This document shows positions 19,254-27,719 of a DNA stretch of 64,000 nucleotides, in pieces. Location: contig NZ_JAYDCK010000003.1 in NCBI RefSeq assembly GCF_034555965.1, positions 1,116,001 through 1,180,000 of the forward strand. Direction: 5' to 3'. The position numbers and the translations under genes are program-made. The stretch's first letter is position 1; each line of letters begins with the position of its first letter. The stretch comes from Aquicoccus sp. G2-2. GTDB lineage: Bacteria; Pseudomonadota; Alphaproteobacteria; Rhodobacterales; Rhodobacteraceae. The notes below the pieces were generated by a model that ran no database searches, was not told where the DNA came from, and was given only the letters and a program-made list of their open reading frames with translations.

Positions 19254-19277
19254 GGGCCGCGCCATCCGGCACGGCCC
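19254..19277 (-). terminator. Rho-independent terminator of the IalB-like gene
   Basis: Stem GGGCCG...CGGCCC with an internal GCGCC/GGCAC mismatch region. Read on the minus strand it is followed by TTTTCGC, fitting termination of the minus-strand gene ending at 19304. Confidence 0.7.
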
Positions 19278-19303
19278 TCTTTACGTTGAGCTTTGTGTTT
19301 GGT

Positions 19304-19975
19304 TCAGTTCTTGATCGCAGAGGTCGCGTCATATCCGGCGGTAAAGCCGTCGAGCGACATTTTCAGCGTTACTTCCTGATCCGGTGCCGGGGCAGGCCGC
19401 AGCGTTATGGTGGCCGATGCGCCTTTCTTGAAGGCGGCGATATCCTGTTCGGTGAAGCCGATGCGGGCGTAGCAGCCCACCGGCGCGCAGAACGAGAACG
19501 GATAGCGTTTACCCTTGGCGCCATCGACGGCGACCGTCAGTTGCGCAGTAAGCAGCGTCTCAAGCGGCACCGTTACCGTCGCGCCGGCCACGGCCTTGCC
19601 GCTACCGGCGAGCCGGAACAGTGCGACTTCGGCGACGTCGGTGCCCTGATCGTCCTTCAGAAGCTGATAAAGCTGACACGGCTCATCGCCCTCTTCGACC
19701 TTGAAACACTGAAGCTTCCAATTGCCATACTCTGCCTTGGTATAGGCTTCGGGCTGTTTGGGTTGCTGGCCCTCATTTCCCATCGAGAGGCCATCATCCA
19801 TCGTCGCAGGCTTGGTCTGCGTGTCAGTCGCAGTCTGATCTGTGGTGGGCTGATCCGCGGCAGGTTGCTCTGCGGCGGGTTGCTCGGTGGTTGTCGAGCT
19901 GGTGTCTTGCGCCCATACGGGCGACCCAAAGGCCAGCGCCGCGATGAAGGGCAGGGTGGTGAGTAATTTGGGCAT
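19304..19975 (-). CDS. IalB (invasion-associated locus B) family periplasmic protein
   Basis: A 223-residue exported protein. The signal peptide is residues 1-22 (cleavage after VWA). A low-complexity linker rich in T, Q, A and D follows at about 25-60. The IalB domain fills residues 80-220, with paired cysteines in WKLQCFKVEEGDEPCQLYQ and FCAPVGCYARIGF. The SD GGGGAAGAAC precedes the ATG. Family members are widespread in alphaproteobacteria; the name comes from Bartonella, and most have no tested function. Nothing links it to its neighbours. Confidence 0.87.
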   Translation of the reverse strand: MPKLLTTLPFIAALAFGSPVWAQDTSSTTTEQPAAEQPAADQPTTDQTATDTQTKPATMDDGLSMGNEGQQPKQPEAYTKAEYGNWKLQCFKVEEGDEPCQLYQLLKDDQGTDVAEVALFRLAGSGKAVAGATVTVPLETLLTAQLTVAVDGAKGKRYPFSFCAPVGCYARIGFTEQDIAAFKKGASATITLRPAPAPDQEVTLKMSLDGFTAGYDATSAIKN

Positions 19976-20124
19976 GTTCTTCCCCGTCTTTGCTCTGATG
20001 AATGTTGCGCTGGCCTTAACACGCGCCTTACGGCTTGTCAGCGCAAAACCATGTGAAAGCACAAACAGACACGCGGTTTTCCGCTGTTGCCCGCCAGTCG
20101 ACAGAGTGGGCCCCGGACAAAGAA

Positions 20125-20148
20125 AAAGAGGCCGAATTTGGCCTCTTT
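20125..20148. terminator. bidirectional hairpin terminator
   Basis: Perfect 9-bp arms AAAGAGGCC (20125-20133) and GGCCTCTTT (20140-20148) with loop GAATTT. Minus-strand reading continues TTTCTTTG. Plus-strand reading has a T-run only after a 9-base gap (AATTTTTTT). No minus-strand gene lies directly upstream, so it may end a small RNA transcribed from the 20150-20280 region. Confidence 0.55.
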
Positions 20149-20206
20149 CCCCAGAATTTTTTTGCTCCCCGTCGGACTGGCCGACTTAGTGATTGGAGGG
20201 GAAGCT

Positions 20207-20275
20207 ATGTGGTTTTATGCCACACGTCAACATGGAAACAATCCGCGCCCGATCACGATTGAAGAGCCGTCCTGA
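20207..20275 (+). CDS. possible 22-residue small protein
   Basis: A 22-codon frame starting MWFYATRQHGNN and ending in TIEEPS, with an unusually strong SD GGAGGGGAAG six bases before the ATG. The product is not recognised, and there is no membrane segment or signal. Against it: the opposite strand of the same SD is C/U-rich and could belong to a minus-strand small RNA ending at the hairpin 20125-20148. Treat it as a candidate only. Confidence 0.3.
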   Translation: MWFYATRQHGNNPRPITIEEPS

Positions 20276-20281
20276 GCGACG

Positions 20282-20395
20282 AAAAACGCCGCGCCCGAAG
20301 GCGCGGCCAGTCTGACAGGGAGGAAGTCAATCCGTGGCGCCAAGAGGACAAGCGGCGCCGGATCATGTTGAGACTGGCAGACAGTGCTTAATAGA
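20282..20395 (-). ncRNA. candidate small RNA with C/U-rich loops (cuckoo/CcsR-like)
   Basis: On the minus strand three stems follow one another. GGCGCC/GGCGCC (20336-20359) has a loop containing GTCCTCTT. TGAC/GTCA (20313-20329) has the loop TTCCTCCCT. A strong terminator follows, GCCGCGCC-TTCG-GGCGCGGC (20288-20307) then TTTTT. Two hairpins with anti-Shine-Dalgarno-like loops followed by a terminator are the known layout of alphaproteobacterial cuckoo/CcsR RNAs. The second loop fits better than the first. There is no minus-strand gene that would otherwise need this terminator. The 5' end is uncertain and no clear promoter is seen. The plus strand offers a competing reading, a 23-codon leader frame from GTG 20334. 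Confidence 0.45.
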
Positions 20396-20397
20396 GT

Positions 20398-21981
20398 ATG
20401 TTTGACGCGAACGAAGCGGCTCATTTGGGGGTAAGGCACTTGGCAGACGGGATTTTTATCGGTGGAGGCGGCGCGGATTATGGCGTCAGACAATGGCTAG
20501 CCCTGAAATATGCCAACCGCCACGGGATGATTGCCGGAGCAACCGGCACCGGCAAAACGGTGACGCTGCAAATCCTGGCCGAAGGGTTCTCTGCGATGGG
20601 GGTGCCGGTCTTTATGGCCGATGTGAAGGGCGATCTTTCCGGGCTGGCCAAGGCGGGCAGCGCGGGTTTCAAGCTGCACGAAGCGTTCACCAGCCGCGCG
20701 CAAAAGATCGGCTTTGACGATTACAGCTATCAGGCATTCCCGGTTACCTTCTGGGATTTGCTGGGTGAACAGGGCCACCCGGTGCGCACAACCGTGGCCG
20801 AAATGGGGCCACTTTTGCTGTCGCGGCTGATGGAGCTTTCCGAGGCGCAGGAGGGCATTCTCAACATCGCGTTCCGGTTGTCGGACGAAGAAGGGCTGCC
20901 GCTGCTTGATCTGAAGGATTTGCAGGCGCTGCTGGTCTGGATGGGCGAAAACCGCGCCGATCTTTCGCTGCGTTACGGTAATATCTCCGTCGCCTCTATT
21001 GGGGCGATTCAGCGCCGCCTTCTGGTGCTGGAAAATCAGGGCGGCGAGAAGCTTTTCGGTGAACCCGCACTGGCGCTGGCTGACCTGATGCTCTGCGATG
21101 CGCAGGGCAGGGGGCGGATCAACATCCTTGCCGCTGACAAGCTGATGGGCAGCCCGCGGCTTTACGCGACCTTCCTTCTATGGCTGCTCTCCGAGTTGTT
21201 CGAAGACCTGCCCGAGGTGGGCGATCCGGATAAACCCAAGCTGGTGTTCTTCTTTGATGAAGCGCATCTGTTGTTCGATGATGCCCCCAAGGCGCTGACA
21301 GACAAGGTAGAGCAGGTGGCGCGGCTGATCCGCTCCAAGGGTGTGGGGATTTACTTTATCTCGCAAAACCCGGCGGATGTGCCGGAAGACATCCTTGGCC
21401 AGCTTGGCAACCGGGTGCAGCACGCTTTGCGCGCGTTCACCGCCAAAGACCGCAAGGAATTGCGGTTGGCCGCGCAGACCTACCGCGAGAACCCGGCCTT
21501 CGATATCGAAGACGCGATCCGCGAAGTTGGCGTCGGTGAGGCGGTCACCTCGATGCTTGAAGAAAAGGGCGTGCCCGGCGTGGCGCAGCGCACGTTGATT
21601 CGCCCGCCCAGCTCACAGCTCGGCCCGGTTGAGCCTGCCGAGCGCAAGGCATTGATCGACGCCTCGCCGCTGGCTGGCAAATACGAGGCGTTGCAGGACC
21701 GCAAGTCAGCTTATGAAATTCTCACCAAGCGCGCCGCCGATGCCGCCAAAGCAGCAGAGACGGCGGAGGCCGAGGAGGCCCGGCTTGAGACCGAAGCGCG
21801 CGAACACAAGACAGCGCGGCGTTACACCGGCGAGCGGGTTGGCCGCTCCAGTGCGCGCGCCTCCCGGCAGGGGGCCAGCTTTGGCGAGAAACTGACCAAG
21901 AACGTGATGCGTGAGCTGACCGGCACCACCGGGCGGCGCATCGTGCGCGGCATTCTCGGCTCGCTTTTCAAGGGGCGATAG
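20398..21981 (+). CDS. HerA-like / YjgR (DUF853) ATPase
   Basis: A 527-residue P-loop ATPase of the FtsK-HerA superfamily, close to E. coli YjgR. Walker A GATGTGKT is at residues 47-54, preceded by [12 protein letters not shown]. Walker B is in [13 protein letters not shown] near residue 285, and the [17 protein letters not shown] sensor segment follows. The C-terminal 90 residues are charged and coiled-coil-like ([25 protein letters not shown] in part). No SD precedes the ATG, but a short upstream frame with a strong SD ends across the start, so coupling is possible. The cellular role of YjgR proteins is poorly known. Confidence 0.88.
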   Translation: MFDANEAAHLGVRHLADGIFIGGGGADYGVRQWLALKYANRHGMIAGATGTGKTVTLQILAEGFSAMGVPVFMADVKGDLSGLAKAGSAGFKLHEAFTSRAQKIGFDDYSYQAFPVTFWDLLGEQGHPVRTTVAEMGPLLLSRLMELSEAQEGILNIAFRLSDEEGLPLLDLKDLQALLVWMGENRADLSLRYGNISVASIGAIQRRLLVLENQGGEKLFGEPALALADLMLCDAQGRGRINILAADKLMGSPRLYATFLLWLLSELFEDLPEVGDPDKPKLVFFFDEAHLLFDDAPKALTDKVEQVARLIRSKGVGIYFISQNPADVPEDILGQLGNRVQHALRAFTAKDRKELRLAAQTYRENPAFDIEDAIREVGVGEAVTSMLEEKGVPGVAQRTLIRPPSSQLGPVEPAERKALIDASPLAGKYEALQDRKSAYEILTKRAADAAKAAETAEAEEARLETEAREHKTARRYTGERVGRSSARASRQGASFGEKLTKNVMRELTGTTGRRIVRGILGSLFKGR

Positions 21982-22021
21982 CGGCAGGGCGGCAAGCCCT
22001 AGCCCGAGCAGCGCGTGAAAC

Positions 22022-22038
22022 GCGCGGGTAACCCGCGC
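22022..22038. terminator. palindrome between convergent genes
   Basis: Perfect arms GCGCGGGT (22022-22029) and ACCCGCGC (22031-22038) around one base, between the YjgR-like gene and livM, which converge. The 3' arm touches the livM stop codon. There is no T-run, so its efficiency as a terminator is unsure. Confidence 0.4.
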
Positions 22039-23342
22039 TACTTCTCTGGAATAAGGCCCCTAGGCGAGAACCGCAGCACCAGTAACAAGATCAACCCCAT
22101 GGAAAACAGGCGCATATGCGCGGATGAGTCGATCAGGTGCTGCCTGAGCGGGCTGTCGTCGGCCATTCCATAGGTCACCAGATGCATCAGCCAAGTGCCA
22201 AGCGGTTCCACCTGCACCCAGAGGAACCAGATCAGGAATCCGCCAAGCACTGCGCCAAGGTTGTTGCCCGAACCACCAACGATCACCATCACCCAGATCA
22301 GGAAGGTAAACCGCAACGGTTGGTAGGACGCTGGCGTCAACTGTCCGTCAAGCGTTGTGAGCATCGCACCGGCCACGCCGCAAACGGCAGAGCCCAGCAC
22401 AAAAATCTGCAAATGCCGCCGGGTGACATCCTTGCCCATCGCTTCGGCCGCCACTTCGTTATCCCTAATCGCGCGCATCATTCGGCCCCAAGGCGAATGC
22501 AGCGCCCGTTGCGCCATCCAGAACACAATGACCAGCACCACAAGAAAAAGCGCGGCGTAGAGCAGTTTGACAAAAAGCGTCGAAGCCGTGACCGGATCAA
22601 GCCCGAGCGCCTCGACCCGCGAGGTGAAAACCGGGCTCAGTTGCAGGTCAATCTCATATGGCACCGGGCGGGGAAGGCCGACGACGTTTTTGACCCCGCG
22701 CGCCAGCCAGTCCTCGTTCTTCATCATCGCCACAATGATTTCAGCAATGCCCAGCGTGGCAATGGCGAGGTAATCAGACCGCAGGCCAAGCGATGTCTTC
22801 CCGACGATCCATGCCCCACCCGCCGCCAGCAGCCCGCCGATCGGCCAGGCCAGCAGCACCGGCAGGCCCAGCCCGCCAAGGTTGCCTGCTTTGGCTGGGT
22901 TGATCGCCTCGACCATTGCCACGCCCGGATCGAACACTCCGCGATACAGAAAGAAGCCCGCCGTCAGGATCACGATGACGGCAAGCGCGCGCAGCTTGCC
23001 CGGACGCATCTTCTTGTAAGTCACGATAGCCGCCGCAATAACTGCCGCGCCAAGGACCAGCCCACCAAGAATTCGCCACCCGCCTGCGGCCCAGGCCCCC
23101 TGCACCGGCGGCGCAGAGATCAGCACAACCGCCAGACCGCCAAGCGCCACAAACCCCATGATGCCGACGTTGAACAGGCCAGCAAAACCCCATTGCAGGT
23201 TGACCCCAAGCGACATGATAGCCGAGATCAGCCCGAGATTGAGAATGAACAGCGCCGAGTTCCAAGACTGCATGATCCCGGTCAGCAAGATAAGCCCGGC
23301 GACCACGGCGAAAAGCAACGTATTTCTGAGAGGTTCGCTCAT
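22038..23342 (-). CDS. livM: branched-chain amino acid ABC transporter permease LivM
   Basis: A 434-residue inner-membrane permease with about ten hydrophobic segments. LGLRSDYLAIATLGIAEI and LGAVLGGFLIW are typical LivM blocks, and AIRDNEVAAEAMGKDVTRRHL is the cytoplasmic loop that meets the ATPase. It is longer than most LivM proteins because of an extra hairpin around residues 80-130. Its ATG overlaps the livH stop (ATGA), and it is the last gene of the liv operon. Confidence 0.93.
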   Translation of the reverse strand: MSEPLRNTLLFAVVAGLILLTGIMQSWNSALFILNLGLISAIMSLGVNLQWGFAGLFNVGIMGFVALGGLAVVLISAPPVQGAWAAGGWRILGGLVLGAAVIAAAIVTYKKMRPGKLRALAVIVILTAGFFLYRGVFDPGVAMVEAINPAKAGNLGGLGLPVLLAWPIGGLLAAGGAWIVGKTSLGLRSDYLAIATLGIAEIIVAMMKNEDWLARGVKNVVGLPRPVPYEIDLQLSPVFTSRVEALGLDPVTASTLFVKLLYAALFLVVLVIVFWMAQRALHSPWGRMMRAIRDNEVAAEAMGKDVTRRHLQIFVLGSAVCGVAGAMLTTLDGQLTPASYQPLRFTFLIWVMVIVGGSGNNLGAVLGGFLIWFLWVQVEPLGTWLMHLVTYGMADDSPLRQHLIDSSAHMRLFSMGLILLLVLRFSPRGLIPEK

Positions 23343-24349
23343 ACTGATTTCCCCTGAAAAATCCCGGTTGGCTTGAACAACAACACGATCACCAGAATGA
23401 CAAAGCTGACCGCGAATTTGTAATCGGTGGAGAGAAGCTGCACGAGGCCGGACGGTTCCATGCTTTCGGGCAACAGATAGCTCAGCACCCGTTTCCACGG
23501 ATAGGTAACCATCACCTCCGAAAATGCGATGATATACCCGCCCGCAATCGCCCCCAGCGGATTGCCAAGCCCGCCGACGATGGCAGAGGCAAAGATCGGC
23601 AACAAGAGCATGAAATAGACAAACGGCTTGAAGCTTTTGTCGAGCCCGTAAAGCACGCCTGCAATGGTCGCCAGCGCGCCCACGATGATCCAGGTGATCA
23701 GCACCACCCGCTCGGGGTTGATGCCCGAAAGCAGCGCCAGATCCTCGTTATCGGAATAGGCGCGCATACTTTTGCCGGTGCGCGTGCGGTTGAGAAACCA
23801 GAAAAGCGCGATAACGACAATCACTGCCGCAATCACGGTAATGCCTTGCGATGTCTTGATCGCCAGCCCTTCGTGCAGGCCGGTCATCTTCTTGAACTCG
23901 CGTGCCGAAATCAGGAACCGCTCGCCGTCGCCGAATTTCTGATCGCCCGGCCCGATGACAAAGCGCACCAGCCCGTTCATGATGAACATGACGCCAAGCG
24001 AGGCAATGACAAGGATCACCGGCTTGGCCTTTTGCTCACGATAGAAGCGGTAAACCCATCGGTCGGTCAATAACAACAGCCCGACACAGCCCAATATCGC
24101 AAAGGGCAGGGCAAGCAGGGCGGTCGGCAACGGCCCGAGCGAAATGCCCATCGACTGAAACCACCACGTCACCAACACCGCGATCATCGCGCCAAAGGCC
24201 ATCGTATCGCCATGCGCGAAATTCGAAAACCGCAGGATGCCGTAGATCAGTGTCACGCCCAAAGCGCCAAGCGCCAGTTGGCTGCCATAGGCAATCGCCG
24301 GGATCAGCACAAAATTTGCAAGCACCACAAAGGCGTTGAGGATTTCCAT
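23339..24349 (-). CDS. livH: branched-chain amino acid ABC transporter permease LivH
   Basis: A 336-residue inner-membrane permease pairing with LivM. LALGALGVTLIYGILRFSNFAHGD (in part) near the N-terminus is the LivH hallmark, and RAYSDNEDLALLSGINPERV is the coupling loop. GAGGAG precedes the ATG at 24349. Its start shares one base with the stop of the small exported protein upstream, and its 3' end overlaps livM. Confidence 0.94.
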   Translation of the reverse strand: MEILNAFVVLANFVLIPAIAYGSQLALGALGVTLIYGILRFSNFAHGDTMAFGAMIAVLVTWWFQSMGISLGPLPTALLALPFAILGCVGLLLLTDRWVYRFYREQKAKPVILVIASLGVMFIMNGLVRFVIGPGDQKFGDGERFLISAREFKKMTGLHEGLAIKTSQGITVIAAVIVVIALFWFLNRTRTGKSMRAYSDNEDLALLSGINPERVVLITWIIVGALATIAGVLYGLDKSFKPFVYFMLLLPIFASAIVGGLGNPLGAIAGGYIIAFSEVMVTYPWKRVLSYLLPESMEPSGLVQLLSTDYKFAVSFVILVIVLLFKPTGIFQGKSV

Positions 24350-24738
24350 CAGTTCAGCTCCTCGCATTTGCCAAGATAGGTAACGACCTGCGGGCCGTCA
24401 TTGATCTGGCTGCTCATCCGCGCCGCCGTGGGCGTGTAGGACAGCAGGTATTCCGCACCCTTGCCGGTGGCGAACATCACGGTGAATTTGGTCTCTTCCT
24501 TCACCGCAACGATGGTAAGATCACCGTAATCGGTGCTGATTTTCTTGTCGTCGAGATCAACCTGAAGATGGAAATCCGAGGTATCGCAAGCTTCGGCCTC
24601 ATAACATTCCTTGGTAAAAGTGCATGTCACCGCCGCCGCACTGGCCGCCGCGACCGGCCCGCCAAAACCCAATACTGCGACCCCCGTTGCCAGCATCACG
24701 CGCCTTGCCCGGTTCGGCCTGCCCCGATTGCCCTGCAT
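24349..24738 (-). CDS. small exported protein encoded inside the liv operon
   Basis: A 129-residue protein with a basic N-terminus and a signal peptide (hydrophobic 14-35, cleavage near ASA). The mature part starts with a cysteine-rich patch, CTFTKECYEAEAC, and ends in LGKCEELN, so one or two disulfides are likely. TTGGGGGAT precedes the ATG. It lies 1 bp after livF and overlaps livH by one base, so it is cotranslated with the transporter. I do not recognise a family. A periplasmic accessory role in uptake is a guess from position only. Confidence 0.75.
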   Translation of the reverse strand: MQGNRGRPNRARRVMLATGVAVLGFGGPVAAASAAAVTCTFTKECYEAEACDTSDFHLQVDLDDKKISTDYGDLTIVAVKEETKFTVMFATGKGAEYLLSYTPTAARMSSQINDGPQVVTYLGKCEELN

Positions 24739-24739
24739 C

Positions 24740-25456
24740 TTATCCCCCAAGGAAACTTGCCCGCACTTCCGGGTTTTCCAGAAGCTCTTTGCCGGTGCCG
24801 GTATGGCCGTTCGCGCCCTGCACCAACACATAACCGCGATCGGCAATTTCAAGCGCCTGCCGCGCGTTCTGCTCGACCATCAGAACCGGCAGCCCGGTGC
24901 GCGCCACTTCAATGATGCGATCAAAAAGTTCGTCCATCACAATCGGCGACACCCCGGCGGTCGGCTCATCAAGCATCAAGACCTTGGGTTCGGTCATCAA
25001 CGCCCGGCCCACCGCGACTTGCTGGCGCTGGCCACCGGAAAGCTCACCCGCCGCCTGTTTGCGCTTGTCCTTCAGGATCGGGAACAGATCATAGACCTGC
25101 TCCATCACGGCGGAATAATCATCGGTGCGGATAAACGCCCCCATCTCAAGGTTTTCCTGCACCGTCAGCGATGTGAAGATGTTGTTATTCTGCGGCACGA
25201 ATCCCATGCCTTTCTGCACCCGCGCCTGCGGTGAAAGCCCGGTGATATCGTCACCATCAAGCATCACCCGCCCGCCATGCAGGTTGAGCATCCCGAACAC
25301 CGCCTTCATCGCGGTGGATTTACCGGCCCCATTGGGGCCGACGATCACGGCGATTTCGCCCTTGTTCACCGCAATGGTGCACTCATGCAGGATATCGGGG
25401 CCGGATTTGCCATAGCCTCCGGTCATCTTTTCCCCGATCAGAAAAGGTTCAGCCAC
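24740..25456 (-). CDS. livF: branched-chain amino acid ABC transporter ATP-binding protein LivF
   Basis: A 238-residue ABC ATPase. Walker A GPNGAGKST, the Q-loop in VPQNNNIF, signature LSGGQRQQVAVG, Walker B KVLMLDEPTAG and the switch His region LMVEQNARQAL are in order. GTG at 25456 is preferred because GGGAGC lies at the right distance and it gives the usual LivF N-terminus; ATG at 25477 has no SD. It follows livG with an 81-bp gap. Confidence 0.92.
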   Translation of the reverse strand: MAEPFLIGEKMTGGYGKSGPDILHECTIAVNKGEIAVIVGPNGAGKSTAMKAVFGMLNLHGGRVMLDGDDITGLSPQARVQKGMGFVPQNNNIFTSLTVQENLEMGAFIRTDDYSAVMEQVYDLFPILKDKRKQAAGELSGGQRQQVAVGRALMTEPKVLMLDEPTAGVSPIVMDELFDRIIEVARTGLPVLMVEQNARQALEIADRGYVLVQGANGHTGTGKELLENPEVRASFLGG

Positions 25457-25537
25457 GCGCTGCGCTCCCAACTTCATTTTGCCGTAAGTATCCCGGGGGT
25501 TTGGGGGCAGCGCCCCCATCGACGTCCGACCCGGCTC

Positions 25538-26323
25538 TCATGCGTTTGCCACCTTGTCGCGGTGTTTCAACCCGGTGCCAAGATAAGCCTCGATGACGTG
25601 TTCATTGGCCTTGATCTCGGCCAGCGAGCCTTCGGCCAAGACCTTGCCTTCGGCCATGCAGATGACCGGGTCACACAGCTTCTCGATGAAATCCATGTCA
25701 TGCTCGATCACCACGAAAGTATAGCCGCGCTCCTGATTGAGCCGGATAATGGCGTCTCCGATGGTGTTGAGCAGGGTGCGGTTCACGCCCGCGCCGACCT
25801 CGTCAAGAAACACGATGCGCGCATCGACCATCATCGTGCGCCCGAGTTCGAGCAGCTTCTTCTGCCCGCCTGAGACCATGCCGGCCTTGTGATCGGCCAG
25901 ATGCTCGATCGTCAGGAACTCCAGCACCTCATCGGCCTTGGCCTTCAGCGCGCGTTCTTCATTGGCAATGCGCTTGCGCCCGAACCATGTGTTCCACAGC
26001 GTCTCGCCCGATTGCGTGCCCGGCACCATCATCAGGTTTTCACGGCACGACATCGAGCCGAACTCATGCGCGATCTGGAAGGTTCTGAGCAGGCCTTTGT
26101 GAAAAAGCGTGTGCGGCGGCAGGCCCGTGATGTCTTCACCTTCCATCGTGACCCGCCCTGAGGTCGGTTCAAGTACCCCGGCTATCACATTGAAAAGAGT
26201 GGTTTTTCCCGCCCCATTTGGGCCGATCAGCCCGGTAATGGAGCCTTTCTCGATTTCCAGCGTGGCACCGTCAACGGCGTGAAAGCCGCCAAAATGTTTG
26301 TGAATGTCTTCAACGCGGATCAT
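25538..26323 (-). CDS. livG: branched-chain amino acid ABC transporter ATP-binding protein LivG
   Basis: A 261-residue ABC ATPase that pairs with LivF. Walker A GPNGAGKTT, signature VSGGQKKLLELGR, and Walker B in ARIVFLDEVGAGVN are visible, and the switch His is in VVIEHDMDFI. The Glu after Walker B Asp is present, but the usual P (DEP) is V, which occurs in LivG relatives. It is 73 bp downstream of the binding-protein gene. Confidence 0.93.
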   Translation of the reverse strand: MIRVEDIHKHFGGFHAVDGATLEIEKGSITGLIGPNGAGKTTLFNVIAGVLEPTSGRVTMEGEDITGLPPHTLFHKGLLRTFQIAHEFGSMSCRENLMMVPGTQSGETLWNTWFGRKRIANEERALKAKADEVLEFLTIEHLADHKAGMVSGGQKKLLELGRTMMVDARIVFLDEVGAGVNRTLLNTIGDAIIRLNQERGYTFVVIEHDMDFIEKLCDPVICMAEGKVLAEGSLAEIKANEHVIEAYLGTGLKHRDKVANA

Positions 26324-26396
26324 AGGGTGATCCCTCTCGCGCGCAGCCCGGACATGTCGTCCGGGCTGCGGTTTTCCATTCCAGGGAATGCCAAGA

Positions 26397-27578
26397 TCAG
26401 CGGTATCCTACCGTGGTGATCTTGCCGTCCTTGATGGTGATTTCACGGTAGTTACCAGCCGATTCACCGGGTCCGATCAGCTCAACAGCCGAGGCACCGA
26501 CATAGTCGATATCCTTGCCCGCCTTGAGCAGGTCAAGCGCCTTGCCAAGATCGCCGGGGTAGATTTTCTCACCCGGTGCGTTGGCCACGTCCATCACCTT
26601 GTCCTTGTAGACTTGGCTATCGGTCGAGTTGGCGGCCTGCATCGCCAGCATGATCAGCGCGGCGGCGTCATAGCTTTCCGGAGCGAATGCGCCGGTGGCA
26701 TTGAAACTGTCGCCTGCAAGCTCAACGAACTTAGTCGCCCCTGGGCTGTCGGTGCCGGGCAGATCACCCGAAGAACCGTCAATCTCGGTGCCAAAATCGG
26801 TTTCCAGCTTCTCGCCGACCATACCATCGGGGAAGTGGAACGTATCGAACGCGCCGGTATCAAGCGCCGCGCGCACAATACCCGAGCCACCTTGGTCAAT
26901 GTAGCCCGCAACGACAAGACGATCACCGCCCGCTGCTGCCAGCGCGCCGACTTCAGCCGAATAGTCCGCCTTACCGTCTTCATGTGCCGCGCTGATCGTG
27001 ATGTTGCCGCCAGCCTCTTTGAAGAACTTCTCAAAGCTGTCGGCAAGGCCTTTACCATAATCGTTGTTGGTATAGGTCACCGCAACGCTTTTGATACCCT
27101 GATCCATCAGGATGTCGGACATCACTTCGCCCTGCCGCGCGTCCGATGGCGAGGTACGGAAGAACAAACCGTTATCCTTTGCCGTCGAAAGGCCGGGGCT
27201 GGTGGCCGAAGGCGAAATCATCACCATGCCGTTTGGCACAGCAACGTTGGAGAGGATCGCGCCGGTTACGCCAGAGCAATCTGCGCCCATGATCCCTTTC
27301 ACGCCGTCCGACGTGATAAGCCGCTCCGCCGCGGAGGTCGCTGCGGCGGCGTCGATGCAGGTTGAGTCGGCGCGCACCGAAGTCACTGTCGATCCATCGA
27401 GCAGTTTGCCCGAATCAGAGACTTCTTTCATCGCCATCTCGGCGCCCGCAGCCATGTCGGGCGTGATTGATTCAAGTGGGCCGGTAAAGCCCAGAATAAC
27501 ACCGATTTTGACTTCATCGGCGAAGGCGCCACCTGCGAGCAGTGCAGACGCGGCGGTAGCCAGTAGCAGCTTCTTCAT
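26397..27578 (-). CDS. branched-chain amino acid ABC transporter substrate-binding protein
   Basis: A 393-residue periplasmic binding protein of the Peripla_BP_6 (LivJ/LivK) type. The signal peptide is MKKLLLATAASALLAGGAFA, cleaved after AFA. The mature N-terminus DEVKIGVILGFTGPLES and the segments GADCSGVTGAILSN and PDGMVGEKLETDFG are typical. GGGAGAAAA precedes the ATG. It is the first gene of the liv operon and is expected to be its most abundant product. The ligand could be an amide or aromatic amino acid as well as Leu/Ile/Val. Confidence 0.93.
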   Translation of the reverse strand: MKKLLLATAASALLAGGAFADEVKIGVILGFTGPLESITPDMAAGAEMAMKEVSDSGKLLDGSTVTSVRADSTCIDAAAATSAAERLITSDGVKGIMGADCSGVTGAILSNVAVPNGMVMISPSATSPGLSTAKDNGLFFRTSPSDARQGEVMSDILMDQGIKSVAVTYTNNDYGKGLADSFEKFFKEAGGNITISAAHEDGKADYSAEVGALAAAGGDRLVVAGYIDQGGSGIVRAALDTGAFDTFHFPDGMVGEKLETDFGTEIDGSSGDLPGTDSPGATKFVELAGDSFNATGAFAPESYDAAALIMLAMQAANSTDSQVYKDKVMDVANAPGEKIYPGDLGKALDLLKAGKDIDYVGASAVELIGPGESAGNYREITIKDGKITTVGYR

Positions 27579-27719
27579 GTATTTTCTCCCATATTGGAAC
27601 GATAGGTCCGAAGCGGAGCCTAATCGTGTGTTTGCAAAAAGAAAAGTCCTAAGCTGTGGAAATAGTGTCGCTCCAGCAGCGCATATGTTTTTCCCCGACA
27701 TCGCGTGGGGCAGGGGGCG

